The notes under the pieces are model-generated. The model did no database searches and was not told where the DNA came from. It was given only the letters and a program-made list of their open reading frames with translations. The translations under genes were made by a program, and so were the position numbers. Shown here one piece after another: positions 45,781-56,482 of a DNA stretch of 64,000 nucleotides. This stretch comes from Strongyloides papillosus (Eukaryota > Nematoda > Chromadorea > Rhabditida > Strongyloididae). The DNA is taken from assembly GCA_005656395.1 (NCBI GenBank), contig SRSI01000050.1, positions 1,674,001-1,738,000 of the forward strand. The letters run 5' to 3'. Every line of letters begins with the position of its first letter. Position 1 is the first letter of the stretch.

Positions 45781-47506
45781 ATGGCTTCATCAATGATTCG
45801 AGGGGGATATAATGCTACTTGTGATTGGTTATACGAAGGTGAAAGTATCCTCTTTGAAGAGAAGGATGTCGGAACATTGATACCAAACCAAAAAATATAT
45901 GGGCTGGTAAGAGTTACAAACTACAGAATTCACTTTGAATATAATAATAAATTTTTATTTGAAATACCATTAGGTTATATTTGGAGTGTGGAGGAGATCA
46001 CCAATCCATTAAATGAACAAAATATGACAAACGAGACACCACATATATCAATTTTATGCAAAGACGTTAGAATTGTTAAGTTTTACTTTGAAAATAAATT
46101 ACGATCAGGAAAAAAAAATTTTCTCAGCGTTATTTCAAAATCATTGCATCTCAGTATAATTGAGTTGTCACATTTTGCTTTTAATTACCGTGATAAATTT
46201 AACAATAATGGATGGAATTTGTATGATCCATTAAAGGAATATGAACGTCTAGGGATACCAAATCAACTATGGATGTTATCTGATTTTAATAGAAATTACT
46301 CTATCTGTGAATCATATCCAGGTGTTCTTTGTATTCCAAGAGAGGCTGCAAATAAAGGCATTGAATACATAAAAAATATTTCTGAAGGTCGCATTAATGG
46401 TAGATTACCTGTTTTGTCATGGTATGATAAAAATAAAAAATCTGCAATATTAAGGAGCTCTCAGCCATGTACTTTTGATAGGAATGAAAAAGGAATTGAT
46501 GAGAAGTATTTAGAATTTGTTATATCAGCAAATGAGAATTCCTGTAAACTACCAATTTTGGATCTTCGAACATTTTTGAGTGCTGAGGCCAGTCAAATTC
46601 AGGGTGGTGGTTATGAAGCAGCTTACAATAATTGTCCAGTAGAATTTTTAAATTTAACTAACATTCATTCAATTAGAGAAAGGTGAGAAAACAGGTTTTT
46701 TTGCTTTTTAAAATTTTTATTTATTTTATTATAGTTTTCGAAAATTGACAAATGCATGTTTCCCTACCTGTGATCAAAAAAATTGGCTTAAAATTTTAGC
46801 AGAAACAAAGTGGCTTTTAAATATTCAATTGATTTTAAACGCCGCAACGAGAGTTATTGTAGAGGTTAATGATAAACAAAATAGTGTATTGATACATTGT
46901 GATGATGGTGTTGATAGGACAACACAAGTAGTTTCACTGGCTATGCTAATGTTAGATCCATACTATAGGACTATCAAAGGTTTTTTAACATTAATCGAGA
47001 AGGAATGGACTTCATTTGGGCATCCATTTAATACAAGAAATGGTAACGGAAAAAATAGAGACTATGACTATTCACCACTCTTTCTCCAATGGATTGATTG
47101 TATATGGCAGGTTTTTACATTTCTACCGGGTTCTTTTGAATTTAATGAACAATTTCTTATAAGCATTATAGATCAATCTTTATCAAACAAGTTTGGAAAT
47201 TTTATTACAAATAGTGAGAAAGAAAGAAATATTCATAGTATTAAGAAGAATACAAATTCATTATGGAGTTACCTTCTTGATAATATTGCGAAATATCAAA
47301 ATCCTTTGTATAATCCAAAAATTGAAGTTAGTCATGTAATTAAACCATCTTACTATGTAAAGCATCCGAAATTATGGACAAAATATTTTCTTCGCCATAA
47401 TTATAGTCAATTCAATAAGAGTCATAAATTTATTATTAGTGGAATATCAAAAGATGAAGGAGAGGCAAAAGAATTGATTCTTAATAAATTTAACACAATA
47501 AAATAA
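45781..47506 (+). CDS. Myotubularin-family phosphoinositide phosphatase
   Basis: Exons 45781-46682 and 46735-47506; 557 residues. Myotubularins remove the 3-phosphate from PI3P and PI(3,5)P2 on endosomes. An N-terminal PH-GRAM domain (ESILFEEKDVGTLIPNQKIY, LVRVTNYRIHF) is followed by the catalytic region: RLPVLSWYDKNKKSAILRSS, GGYEAAYNNCPVEFLNLTNI, the splice IRE|SFRKLTNACFP, then the P-loop IHCDDGVDRTTQ, LDPYYRTIKGFLTLIEKEW, FGHPFNTR and SPLFLQWIDCIWQ. The Cys-x5-Arg catalytic residues and the loop Asp are present, but the usual CSDGWDR is CDDGVDR, so Ser and Trp are replaced. Activity is plausible but not assured. No coiled coil or FYVE follows; the protein ends about 110 residues after the core. 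Closest to the MTMR6/7/8 or MTM1/2 groups; I cannot choose. AATAAA lies 19 bases after the stop. Confidence 0.9.
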
Positions 47507-48478
47507 TTTATATAGTTGTTATCCAATAAATATATTAACCTTTTTAGAATAAAAATAATTAATAATACTTGTGTTGTAAAAAAATCTCTCAGGCCGGGAC
47601 GTGTGCAATATTATTATCATCTATCAAAAATATGGCGCATGCTCCAACCTAAGAGAAAATTTTACACTTACAAAAATATGTGATTTTGAAATATATAAAC
47701 ACTAAAATAATTTTGTTTACTTTAAATTATGTTGTTAAGCTTGAAGTGATTTAGTAAAAGATGATCACAAATATATATAGAAAGTAACACCATTCGTCAA
47801 CACCCCTAAAATTCTTATAAGGTTTAGGTTAACGAAAAAGACATACATAATGTGGTTGTCATTACAACTAACATGCAACTGGTTGCTATACAGGAACAGG
47901 AAAATGCAAATTAAAAAAAAAGAAACAAATTAGAAAATGAGATAGCTAATACTTTTTTTTCTCTTTAATTATATAAAACATAAAATATGTTGGTAGTTAT
48001 ACTATTAATGAATGTAATCTTATATGTTTGTTATTTTTTGTACACTTTCACTACAATCATTTTGAATTATTAATCCCAACAATATTAAACAGCATTTAGT
48101 GAAAGAAGAGAATATTCAAAAAAAGAAGTATAACTATGATACAATTTTTCAGTAAAACTATATAAACCCTAAAGTAATGAAAACAGGTTTAAGCTATGCT
48201 AGCACAATAAAAACCCTCTGGCAATATATCAATGTACTAAAATTTTGGAGGACAAGTAGGAGGTGTCAACAAAACTTTCATACAATTAAGCAACTTTCAA
48301 TTATTATAGATTTAAGCACACAAACAAAAGTAATACACTACCGGTACAAATTAACACATAAAAATATCCAATTCAATTTTATTTAATTGACAATAAAAAA
48401 AATTATTTAAGAAGTCATGTTAATAAATATTAATCAGAAGTTAAAAATACATTTGACCGGATATAATATTGAATTTCT
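47507..48478. other. Intergenic, holds the miR-235 hairpin
   Basis: The 3' flanks of the myotubularin gene (+) and pbs-7 (-) meet here. Apart from the microRNA at 47575-47666, a 69-codon plus-strand frame at 48177 looks like chance, and no other gene is supported. Confidence 0.5.
47575..47666 (-). ncRNA. mir-235: microRNA of the miR-92/miR-235 family
   Basis: The minus strand folds into a stem of about 38 bp with a 16-nt loop. The 3' arm, 47610-47589, reads UAUUGCACACGUCCCGGC then CUGA: the seed AUUGCAC and 3' end CCCGGCCUGA are those of C. elegans miR-235 and animal miR-92, with three internal differences by memory. The 5' arm starts AGGUUGGAGCAUGCG, resembling the AGGUUGG star strand of miR-92. 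G-U pairs and small internal loops occur as in true precursors. It lies 68 bases beyond the myotubularin stop on the opposite strand, so it could be antisense to that gene's 3' UTR. miR-235 links nutrition to larval blast-cell quiescence in C. elegans. Precursor ends are approximate. Confidence 0.93.
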
Positions 48479-49183
48479 CTATTGATAATCATTATTGTAT
48501 GTGGCCAAATCCCAGTTACCAAGAATTTTCATTGGATTGTCACGTCTAACTCCATTAGCTGTATCGATAGTTGAGATATCAAAACAATTATCAGCCTCAC
48601 AATCATGGTAGATTGATAATTCAATTAATTTTGTAAGAAGTTTCTTTGCCTCGGCCTCACTGAGTTGGTAATTCTTGGCACGAACATCAGTTTCTAGTAA
48701 TTGATTAAGAAGCATAGCACCCATACCTGTGGCAACAGATTTGGCTTTGTAAGAAACACCCTTTGGAGTGATTACACCAATATATGGTTCCATATTTGTG
48801 AAGTCATTGTCAATTGGTTGCATGCCACCGACGAGTAATTGTGTCCAGATGGGATTTAATTGTGATCTGCGATAATAAAGAAGATCAGATAAGTAAGAAT
48901 GTACAGCTTTTGGCGTCATGAAGAATTTTGGATTAGTTAATCTTAATCTCATTTCCTCTTGTTGGAGGATGTTTTGAAGCCATTGGAAATCAGCGAAATC
49001 TCCAGAGAATGCAACAACACAGTATTTGTTAAGTTGGTATTGGCGTGTGACACCTCTGAAGCGGGACATTTTGTACATTGAAACTTTACGATCACTACAA
49101 ATAGCTACACCACCATCGTAGACTGTAGCAAATACAGATGTACCTGTACATGTTGGAGTAGTTGTTCTTTTGTACTCATCCAT
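48479..49183 (-). CDS. pbs-7: 20S proteasome subunit beta-7 (PSMB4-type)
   Basis: Single exon, 234 residues. A structural, non-catalytic beta subunit of the 20S core. Family segments: TCTGTSVFATVYDGGVAICSD near the N-terminus, RFRGVTRQYQLN, AFSGDFADFQWLQNIL, YYRRSQLNPIWTQLLVGG, VSYKAKSVATGMGAMLLNQLL and a C-terminal NWDLATY, all aligning with PSMB4. As in that subunit there is no processed catalytic Thr1 followed by the usual active-site context. The N-terminal extension before TGTS is only 14 residues, shorter than the human propeptide. TTTTTTTAG stands 9 bases before the ATG, a probable trans-splice site. It is the last of three minus-strand genes with about 400-base spacers, so an operon with the two genes upstream is possible. 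Confidence 0.93.
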   Translation of the reverse strand: MDEYKRTTTPTCTGTSVFATVYDGGVAICSDRKVSMYKMSRFRGVTRQYQLNKYCVVAFSGDFADFQWLQNILQQEEMRLRLTNPKFFMTPKAVHSYLSDLLYYRRSQLNPIWTQLLVGGMQPIDNDFTNMEPYIGVITPKGVSYKAKSVATGMGAMLLNQLLETDVRAKNYQLSEAEAKKLLTKLIELSIYHDCEADNCFDISTIDTANGVRRDNPMKILGNWDLATYNNDYQ

Positions 49184-49575
49184 TATTTATCACTAAAAAA
49201 AATAATTACTACTGTAAATTTTATCTGCAACAATATTTATAGTCAAAAATCGAGTATTGGTAAACAGGAAAAAGTAATAAAAACATCAATTTAAATTTCA
49301 AGAACAAAAATTCCTAGTATTTTATTAGTTAACAGTTAAGACTAAAATGATGATTTTAGTTACAATTTCTCTCTTTGAATATCGATGCCCCTTTTTCTGT
49401 GTAGGACAACTTCCTTTATTAATATCAAAACAGCATATCACTGGTAAAATATTTTTTGTTATTTTCTTCAAATACAATAATTTTAAATTTTATGTATTTT
49501 CTAAGTAACATCATGTCCTATTATTTATTAAGAATATTAAAAATAAAAATAAAATAAACACGTAATTATGATATC
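49184..49575. other. Intergenic, no gene seen
   Basis: 392 bases between the DXO-like stop and the pbs-7 start, same strand. AT-rich, with the pbs-7 acceptor at its end. No ORF or RNA feature. Confidence 0.5.
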
Positions 49576-50667
49576 TTAGAAATCACCAAAAACTCTGATA
49601 CAGAGTTCATCTTTAGGAATTTCTCCATAACATTTTATATGGTACTTGTCAGTAACGCACCATTTCATGACATTAACATACTTTACGCAATCATTTTCAT
49701 CAATTTCAAAAGCATTTTTAATCTTATTCAACACAAAACACAAGTTTTTACATAATGTTTGCTCATCTAAGCTGGATTTTTGCAATACTTCACTTGGTTT
49801 TCCTATTTTGGTACGATGGACGATAGAATTTTTGTCTCGTTCTCCAACGGCAACTTTATCGCTGTTAAGTAGTATACTTTCCATGTACATTTTAGATGCA
49901 ACATTTGATCTCCAAATAAAGTCATCATCATCAATGTATGAAGGCCTAGTTTTAACTATTACAGGCTTATCGGTGTCCTCATCAACACAATGAATAATTG
50001 AATTATATGCTATTTTTAGAGGTTCCCCTTCATTATCTGGGTCCATGATCTTAGTTACATATGCTCTTCTATATTGCTTCCAAGCCTTAACTCCTTCTTT
50101 ATATATTGGTTTACCGTTGGTAGAATTCCTTTTTAGAAATGCTACATACTTCAATGTATTTTCACACCTAAAATCTTTCACTACAGGATCTACTTTCTCG
50201 GATTCATCGGCACTACTACTATCGCTACTAGTAAATTGGAGATTATCAACCAAAGTTCGTTTTCGTTCTGGCTCCTTAATATCCACCATTATTATTACGC
50301 CATCAATTTTGATACATGCCACATTAATAGTTTTGTGTTGAAGGTGAGATGTTGCAAATTTCGTTAGTATTCCACTGGAACAATAGAAATCCGCTCCAGA
50401 AAGGGATTTTTTTAAAGTAAAACCTGGGATGATTAGTTTCTTTAGAATGCTTCTTCTTAAGTTTGCTTCCATTTCTTTTGTTTTATCTTCGAATTCTATT
50501 TGAGACGATTTTAGATTTAAACACATCATGTCTTGATCAGTAAATTTTTCATACAAATAACATTTGTTCTCTGTTTTATTTTTGAGGATATTACCATCTC
50601 TGTCAGAGGAAAATTCACCAATACACCTGGGTTTTGAAATGTACTCCTTTAGTTTTGAAGAAGCCAT
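49576..50667 (-). CDS. DXO/RAI1-like protein with degenerate active site
   Basis: Single exon, 363 residues from MASSKLKEYISKPRCIGEFS. I chose this Met, not one 51 codons upstream, because TACTTTTAG ends two bases before it (trans-splice acceptor) and homology begins here. DXO/RAI1 enzymes remove faulty 5' caps and degrade the RNA. Recognisable landmarks: PRCIGEFSSDRDGN (family: IGxFSxD), FYCSSGILTKFATSHLQ (family: W/F..GLLTKL), VACIKIDGVIIMVDI, and a C-terminal NLCFVLNKIKNAF (family: CMNFxxxFLxF). The metal-binding motifs are lost: the GxxxE region reads LKYVAFLKR, the ExD pair reads IIHCVDED, and ExK reads VIVKT, keeping only Lys. Probably non-catalytic. C. elegans has several DXO-like paralogues, among them eol-1; which one this matches is unclear. 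Confidence 0.65.
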   Translation of the reverse strand: MASSKLKEYISKPRCIGEFSSDRDGNILKNKTENKCYLYEKFTDQDMMCLNLKSSQIEFEDKTKEMEANLRRSILKKLIIPGFTLKKSLSGADFYCSSGILTKFATSHLQHKTINVACIKIDGVIIMVDIKEPERKRTLVDNLQFTSSDSSSADESEKVDPVVKDFRCENTLKYVAFLKRNSTNGKPIYKEGVKAWKQYRRAYVTKIMDPDNEGEPLKIAYNSIIHCVDEDTDKPVIVKTRPSYIDDDDFIWRSNVASKMYMESILLNSDKVAVGERDKNSIVHRTKIGKPSEVLQKSSLDEQTLCKNLCFVLNKIKNAFEIDENDCVKYVNVMKWCVTDKYHIKCYGEIPKDELCIRVFGDF

Positions 50668-51090
50668 CCTAAAAGTACAACGTAACTTATAATGTGAACT
50701 AAATTTAGGAAGAAATATCAGAAATAAAAATTTAATTAATTGGGGAATTATTAAATTTTTTTGTCCGTCCGAGATTACGTTAAGCTGAACTGTAGAAAAG
50801 CGTCTACTTATACCTGGCAATTTTCTCTAAGATTAATTGGTAGGAATGTATGTGAACAAATGTATCAAAGTACGCTAGCTTCATGGGAAATTTTGTAATT
50901 TTATATCAAATACAATTCCAATGAGAGTAGTTTTTTTTTCTCGAGAAAACCAAGCTAGACATAAGGAAATAAGTACATTTTTTACCCACTTGAAATATTT
51001 ATTCTCTAGCAGAAATATTATTAACAAGCTTAACAAAATTATATACAAATATACATATAAATAACATACAAAAAAACAACAAAAAACTTT
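50668..51090. other. Intergenic, no gene seen
   Basis: 423 bases between the DUS1 stop and the DXO-like start. An open frame continues upstream from the DXO-like ATG to 50820 but is interrupted by the TTTTAG acceptor and is probably noncoding. Poly-T stretch at about 50930-50940 (+). Confidence 0.45.
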
Positions 51091-52606
51091 CTATTCTTTA
51101 ATTTTAAAATGAATTTTACATCCTATGGATTCGGTCTTACATTTTTCTTTACAACATTTTTTACACAATGTATAATCACACTGAGTTCCAGCCGGTGAAC
51201 TACATCCCTCACATTTTGTATACTTCTTCTTTGGTTCAATTTCCCCATCTATTCCTGGTACCTTTATTTGTCGTTTCAAACACTTCCTAACATATCTCTT
51301 TGACAAACCAGCAAGTTCAGCTATTTTCGTTAAATGATCTCTTCTAGTAAGTCGGTATTCCGTTAACGATGGTTTTGCATCATCAGTAGCCGGGCGAATG
51401 TATGGCTTTGCAAACCAATGTGGTAAAGCAAAAATTATATCATAAAAATTATTATCCTCTGGCTTGACATATGTCTGCCAATCTTCACTAGAAAAATTAA
51501 CATCCGGATTATCTTTAATAATCCTTTCCTCGAGATCTTTAACAATATCTATAAACATCTCAGTTGATGAAGCATGAGCAACTCTATCGCGTAAATCATT
51601 ATACTCCAACCATGAATAATGACAAATCCTAAATACATGAGCTCTAACAGCACTTAAATTAGCTTTGTACTTCATAGCATATTCTAAGTATCTTTGGCAA
51701 ATTTTAAAATTGATTTCTAATTTTTCATTAAATAATAATGGATTACTTAAGATTCCTTCAGCAGACATGACAGCATCAGCGCCAGTTTCAAGGAGACATC
51801 TATCAACGTCACCTGGCATTTGGATATTCCCATTTGCAATTACTGGTATACTCAAAGATTCTTTGATTTTTTTAATAATTTTCCAATCAGCGACTCCAGT
51901 ATTTGGTCCACGCATATCTCTTGTTCTGCCATGTAATGTTAATAATGATGCACCAGCTTCATCAAGCATTTTTGCATAAGCTAAAGTCTCTTCATCCGTG
52001 TCAAGTCTGCGAATTTTTACAGAAATTGGAAGCTTACAATGTTTATAACATAACGAAACCATCTCCTTAATAAGTTCAGGTTCCTCCTGCAAATATGCTC
52101 CATAATGACCTTTTTTAGCAATTATCTGAGGACACCCTAAATTCAAATCAACTCCATCACATATACCTTCAACCAATCTACAGGCATCAACAAATGTCCT
52201 TGGATCATTAGCACAAAATTGGACAATTAACGGTCTATCCTTAGGGCAGGAGGAAAGCGCAGTTGCACGGTAAGTTGCATTATTTGTAAACAAATGAGCA
52301 TGAAGCATTGGTGAGTAACATAAATCACTTCCATTATCCAGGAGAAACATACGAAATGCCAATTCACTAAAGAAAAAAAGATGATGTAAGTCAGTTAATT
52401 ACCATGGAAACAAACCTTTGATCGACCATTGGAGCAACAACTTTCTTAATTCCTTTTATCTTATCTTTCCAGTAATTTTTCTTGGCCTGTTGAAAGTCCT
52501 CATCGAAAGTTGGTAACTCATCTGAAAGAGTAATACTTGAGGATACGTTTATAAAAGTAACGTTTTCATCGTTAAATGTTTTCATAATCTCTTGTGGTTT
52601 TGCCAT
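51091..52606 (-). CDS. tRNA-dihydrouridine synthase 1 (DUS1L-type)
   Basis: Exons 52606-52416 and 52366-51091; 488 residues. Reduces uridine to dihydrouridine in the tRNA D-loop (U16/U17) using FMN and NAD(P)H. The TIM-barrel motifs are KVVAPMVDQ|SELAFRMFL (flavin loop, across the splice), LCYSPMLHAHLF, RPLIVQFCANDP, VDLNLGCPQIIAKKGHYGAYL with the catalytic Cys, ISVKIRRL, LLTLHGRTRDMRGP, IPVIANGNIQ and AVMSAEGILSNP. A C-terminal Cys-rich segment (KCEGCSSPAGTQCD, CKKCCKEKC) looks like a small zinc-binding tail, as in some eukaryotic DUS1 proteins. The intron is 49 nt. It is the most upstream of three same-strand genes. Confidence 0.93.
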
Positions 52607-54214
52607 TAAATTCGTATAATTTGTATTGGTGTAGGGAAATTATAAATTTCTAAGATTATTGCCTAATTACTAGAAAAATATATAAAAATTTATGTACATA
52701 ATAATTTTATTTTAATTTTATTTCCACTCGGGATAACAGAAATATGGAATGTGGGATATCGCATCTTAAACATTTTATTTTTTAGAAGTTATGTTTGTTT
52801 TAAAGATTGGTCCCAAGATTACTAGATGTAGAAAGAGAGTGTTGATTAGTATATTGGAAAACTTTGATGGGGAGTTTTTTTGAGGTAATTTTTTTTAATT
52901 AATTCTATATAAGAGACTGTCAGAAAAGAAGCTTTAGTGAAATTCTCAAACAAGAATCTTCGATATCGAAGTTGATACCCTCTTTTTAGACCTAAAATTA
53001 TATTTATAAAAGGAGCTTAGACTTGACTTTATAGAATATTACCTGCCCACTGAAAAAAGTATAAGGCAATTGAACATTTTGAGATCTTGATTTCTAATAG
53101 TTGAAACAAATTCACTGAATTGTTTTATAAATGTGCTTCTTTAATTTTTCATGTCTTCATCTGTTATAAAAAAATTTATAAATATTAATATAAATATAAT
53201 ATACAAAAATTCGGAATTTATTTATCTTGATATAATATGTCACCCTTTATCAAACATAAAAAAATAATTTCCAACAATTTTGACTTTATTTACATAAGAA
53301 AGTATCTCACTGTTCTCAAAAAAATATCTCAATTAGCAATTTTAAATTATTCATATTACGCTTCTATCATTCTCGCCAATTCTCTACCTGTCTTATCTGT
53401 TCATCTTCCTGCCATTCTCTCAATTTCTCTCTAGGCGTGTAGACAATCTCAAGTTTGTCATTAACATTTTCATATCGTATTAGATAACTCTTCACTCATT
53501 ACTGCTATACCAAACAAAATTGTTCTAAGAAAGTAAAAAAAAGTGATACATCCTTTTATATATTCAATGAAAAAATAGGTTAATTCATATGAATTTAAAA
53601 TTATAAATAGTAATTAAAATAATGTTAAATTATCACCAAAGTACATTTCACATTCTTTCAAAAACATCACTATAAAAAAATACGGAATTCTCGTTGGTAA
53701 ATTTCTCCATTACCCCCTAGATATTTCTCGTTTTATTAAAAACTGTATTTATTAAAAAAATTTACTATTATAGTAATTATACTACAAATCTTGGAGTTTG
53801 ATCTCTCATAAAGTTTTTTAATACTTCATATGAATGTATGAAGCATAACAATTAAATTAGCACGTGTTTGAATTATTTGTCATATAATTTACTTAAAAAA
53901 CCTTGCAAAATTAAAAATATTTACATGTGTTCTAGTTTGTTTATTACTGAGTACTTAAAGTTAGATATTTTATAAAAGTACCATTTTCACGCCTGATATG
54001 ATATAAATAATTAAATTATCAAATTATAAAGGTAATAATAATTACGTTAACTTCGTTGAAATAAAAATACTTTTACATCATAAAAATTTTCTAAGAATAA
54101 GTCTTTTAAAAAATATTTTTATGAATAAAATTATTAATAACATTTCAATGCAAAATATGTACATAATCATTTATTTTTAAGTTATATTATTATGTATAAG
54201 TGAGGTTAAAAAAT
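52607..54214. other. 1.6-kb intergenic region, possible coding remnant
   Basis: Between the DUS1 start and the Na+/H+ exchanger stop. A minus-strand stretch 53497-53367 is open for about 43 codons with a charged, coding-like composition (NDKLEIVYTPREKLREWQ.. VENWRE then stop), but no start, donor partner or family can be named. A 14-bp perfect palindrome CTTCGATATCGAAG lies at about 52968-52981. Nothing else was recognised. Confidence 0.35.
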
Positions 54215-56482
54215 TTATGGATATTCATGGCCGTTTTTAACTGAAAAATTAAAGGAAATACTTGATGATCGTGGTCTATTGACAGGTGAAACCGTATTGA
54301 GAGTTGATCTTGTTCTTCTTTTAGTATCATAGTTATCGTACTCATCATTTCTATCATAGTTAATTGTATTTAACCTCTCATGTGACAATATATGATGCAA
54401 TTCTTTCTTTTGCATAGATTTTAAGTAGTTATCTTCTATATCAGATTCATCTGAATCATCATAATTATATGAGAATGCTATATCATTCAATTTTTTATTA
54501 ACTTTATTCATTATGGCATTTGTCAAAACTTCAGCCGTAGCCTCATTTGGGAGATATTTTAAAATTTCACTAAAAATATTTTTCCTATTCTCATCTTCCA
54601 TATCTTGATATGTATGTTTTATTGGTTTCTCCGAGATAACGGATGTACCCTTACTACGGGTTGAGTTAATTCTACTTAACGCCTTTTCAACTTCTAATGT
54701 ACCCGAAATTTTATGACCCAAGTTGACACTGGCATTAATTGGACTTGCAAGTCCTGCTGCAATGTACAAACCACTCTTTTCCCTATCACTTGATTTAATT
54801 TCCCTCTCCCTTAATGCTTCTTCAATAGTTATTTTTTTAAATGCTCTTATTATTTGTGAAGCATCAAATTTGTTACGTTTTGCTTTTTTAATTAATAACG
54901 GTTTTAATATCTGCGCATTTAATCTCTCAAATGATGTTCTAAAAGAATTTTTACCCTTCAAACCAGCTATATCTTCAATCCCTGAAACTGCATAGTCAAA
55001 ATATTTACTATAAACAGTTTCAAGCATTGTTTTTTCTCTTTCATCTTTCTTTTTGACATCCAAAAAATTTAATAATGGTTTTATAGTTATTCCCTGGAAA
55101 CATTAAGCTATAGAAAAAATTAATCATGATTGATAATATACCTGAACAAAAACTGTAAAAAATATCTCTGCTACGGTAGCTGTTACGTACATATTTTTAG
55201 CTACTATATTATCTGGTAAACTAACAACTAAACCATAAGCAATTGCTCCACGTAAACCAGAGTAACTTAGAACGAATTGATCAACAATTGAAAATTTCTC
55301 CTTCTTAAACTTATTAAGCACCCAACATTGAACGATAATTCCTACAGCTCTATACAATAAACAAAAAACTAAAGTACAAACTACAAATGCCGTGTCCCAA
55401 TGGTGTTTTCCACTGGAGATTGTTGATAAACCAAGGAACATAAAAATAGCCGTTTCAGAGGAATGAGCAAGCATTTTGACAAAATACTTAACTGATACAG
55501 ATGCAGATTGTGTGATATTCTCTTTAACATACTGCTTCATTAACATTCCACATGATGTAATGGCCAAAATTGATGACAACCCAAAAGATTCAGCAGTCAG
55601 ATAAGACAAATACGGGAGGACAAAAACAAACACCGGTGCCATCATAACAACCTTCTGTGAGTACTTCGTCAACAACGAGACAATAAAAGCAAAAATAATC
55701 CCAATTATTGTACCTCCAAGTGCTATAACAGGAAATGATATACCACCTTTGATGTAATCCATTGGTGTTACGTTATCTGGACCAATTAATAGGAATTGTT
55801 TAAACATCTGATAAAGGACTACCGTAACACCATCATTGAATAATGCCTCACCAAATAAATTAATAAATAAGAATTCATTGACATGTATCTCCTCAAAAAC
55901 AGCAATAACTGCTACTGGATCGACAGCTGAGATAAGTGCAGAAAAACATAGTATCTCAAAGATTGAGAATTGTACTGAGAAGTAATTCATATACCCAATT
56001 GCATAAAGTGAAAATCCGATGCAGAGGGTATTAAATATTGTCCCGATGACGGCAAATAAGAGAACTGAATCTACATTTTCGAAAAGTGCACGATTTGGCA
56101 TGAAATATCCAGCATCAAAGATAATTGGTGGTAGGAGAAAGATAAAGAATGTTGTTGAGTCTAAGGTAAAAATACTCGAATCAACGTGAATCTCCTTTAA
56201 TATCAATCCAAGAATAAGGCCAACAACAATAAGAAGTGCTGAATCTGGAAAGGTATCCGAGAACCTCTTTGAAACATTAAAAAGAATCTTTGCAATAGCC
56301 GCTATAATAAGCCACAGCGATACAGTATATGGGGTTGAAACATGGTGGAAATTATCTGAAAATATATGATATTCTGGGGCATCTTTAACGGTATTATTAT
56401 TGTTAGCCACAATTATACTTATCAACAGTAGAAAAATATAATAAAAAAATATAAAACTTGAGGTACCGTTGAAAACCCCCAT
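54215..56482 (-). CDS. Na+/H+ exchanger (NHE/NHX family)
   Basis: Exons 56482-55142 and 55093-54215; 739 residues. Exchanges external Na+ for internal H+ to regulate cell pH and volume. The N-terminal signal-like helix (SSFIFFYYIFLLLISIIVA) is followed by about 11-12 membrane segments with the family motifs FFIFLLPPIIFDAGYFMP (amiloride region), LISAVDPVAVIAVFEEIHVNE, INLFGEALFNDGVTVVLYQMF and LSYSGLRGAIAYGLVVSLP. The splice joins TVFVQ|GITIKPLLNFLDV as in relatives. The cytoplasmic C-tail of about 280 residues starts with a conserved helical part (FERLNAQILKPLLIKK) and then has acidic (DDSDESDIED) and Ser/Arg-rich stretches likely to be phosphorylated. It resembles plasma-membrane types (NHE1-3) more than organellar ones. 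Which C. elegans nhx gene it corresponds to is not resolved. Confidence 0.93.

Noticed and set aside
48177..48386. 69-codon plus-strand frame near pbs-7
   Set aside because: No homology; lies in the 3' flank of a minus-strand gene.
50668..50820. 51-codon N-terminal extension of the DXO-like protein
   Set aside because: Homology starts at MASSKL and an acceptor TTTTAG ends two bases before that ATG.
53080..53105. TGAGATCTTGATTTCT resembling the bantam/miR-58 family seed
   Set aside because: Only the seed matches and no convincing hairpin is formed by the neighbouring sequence.
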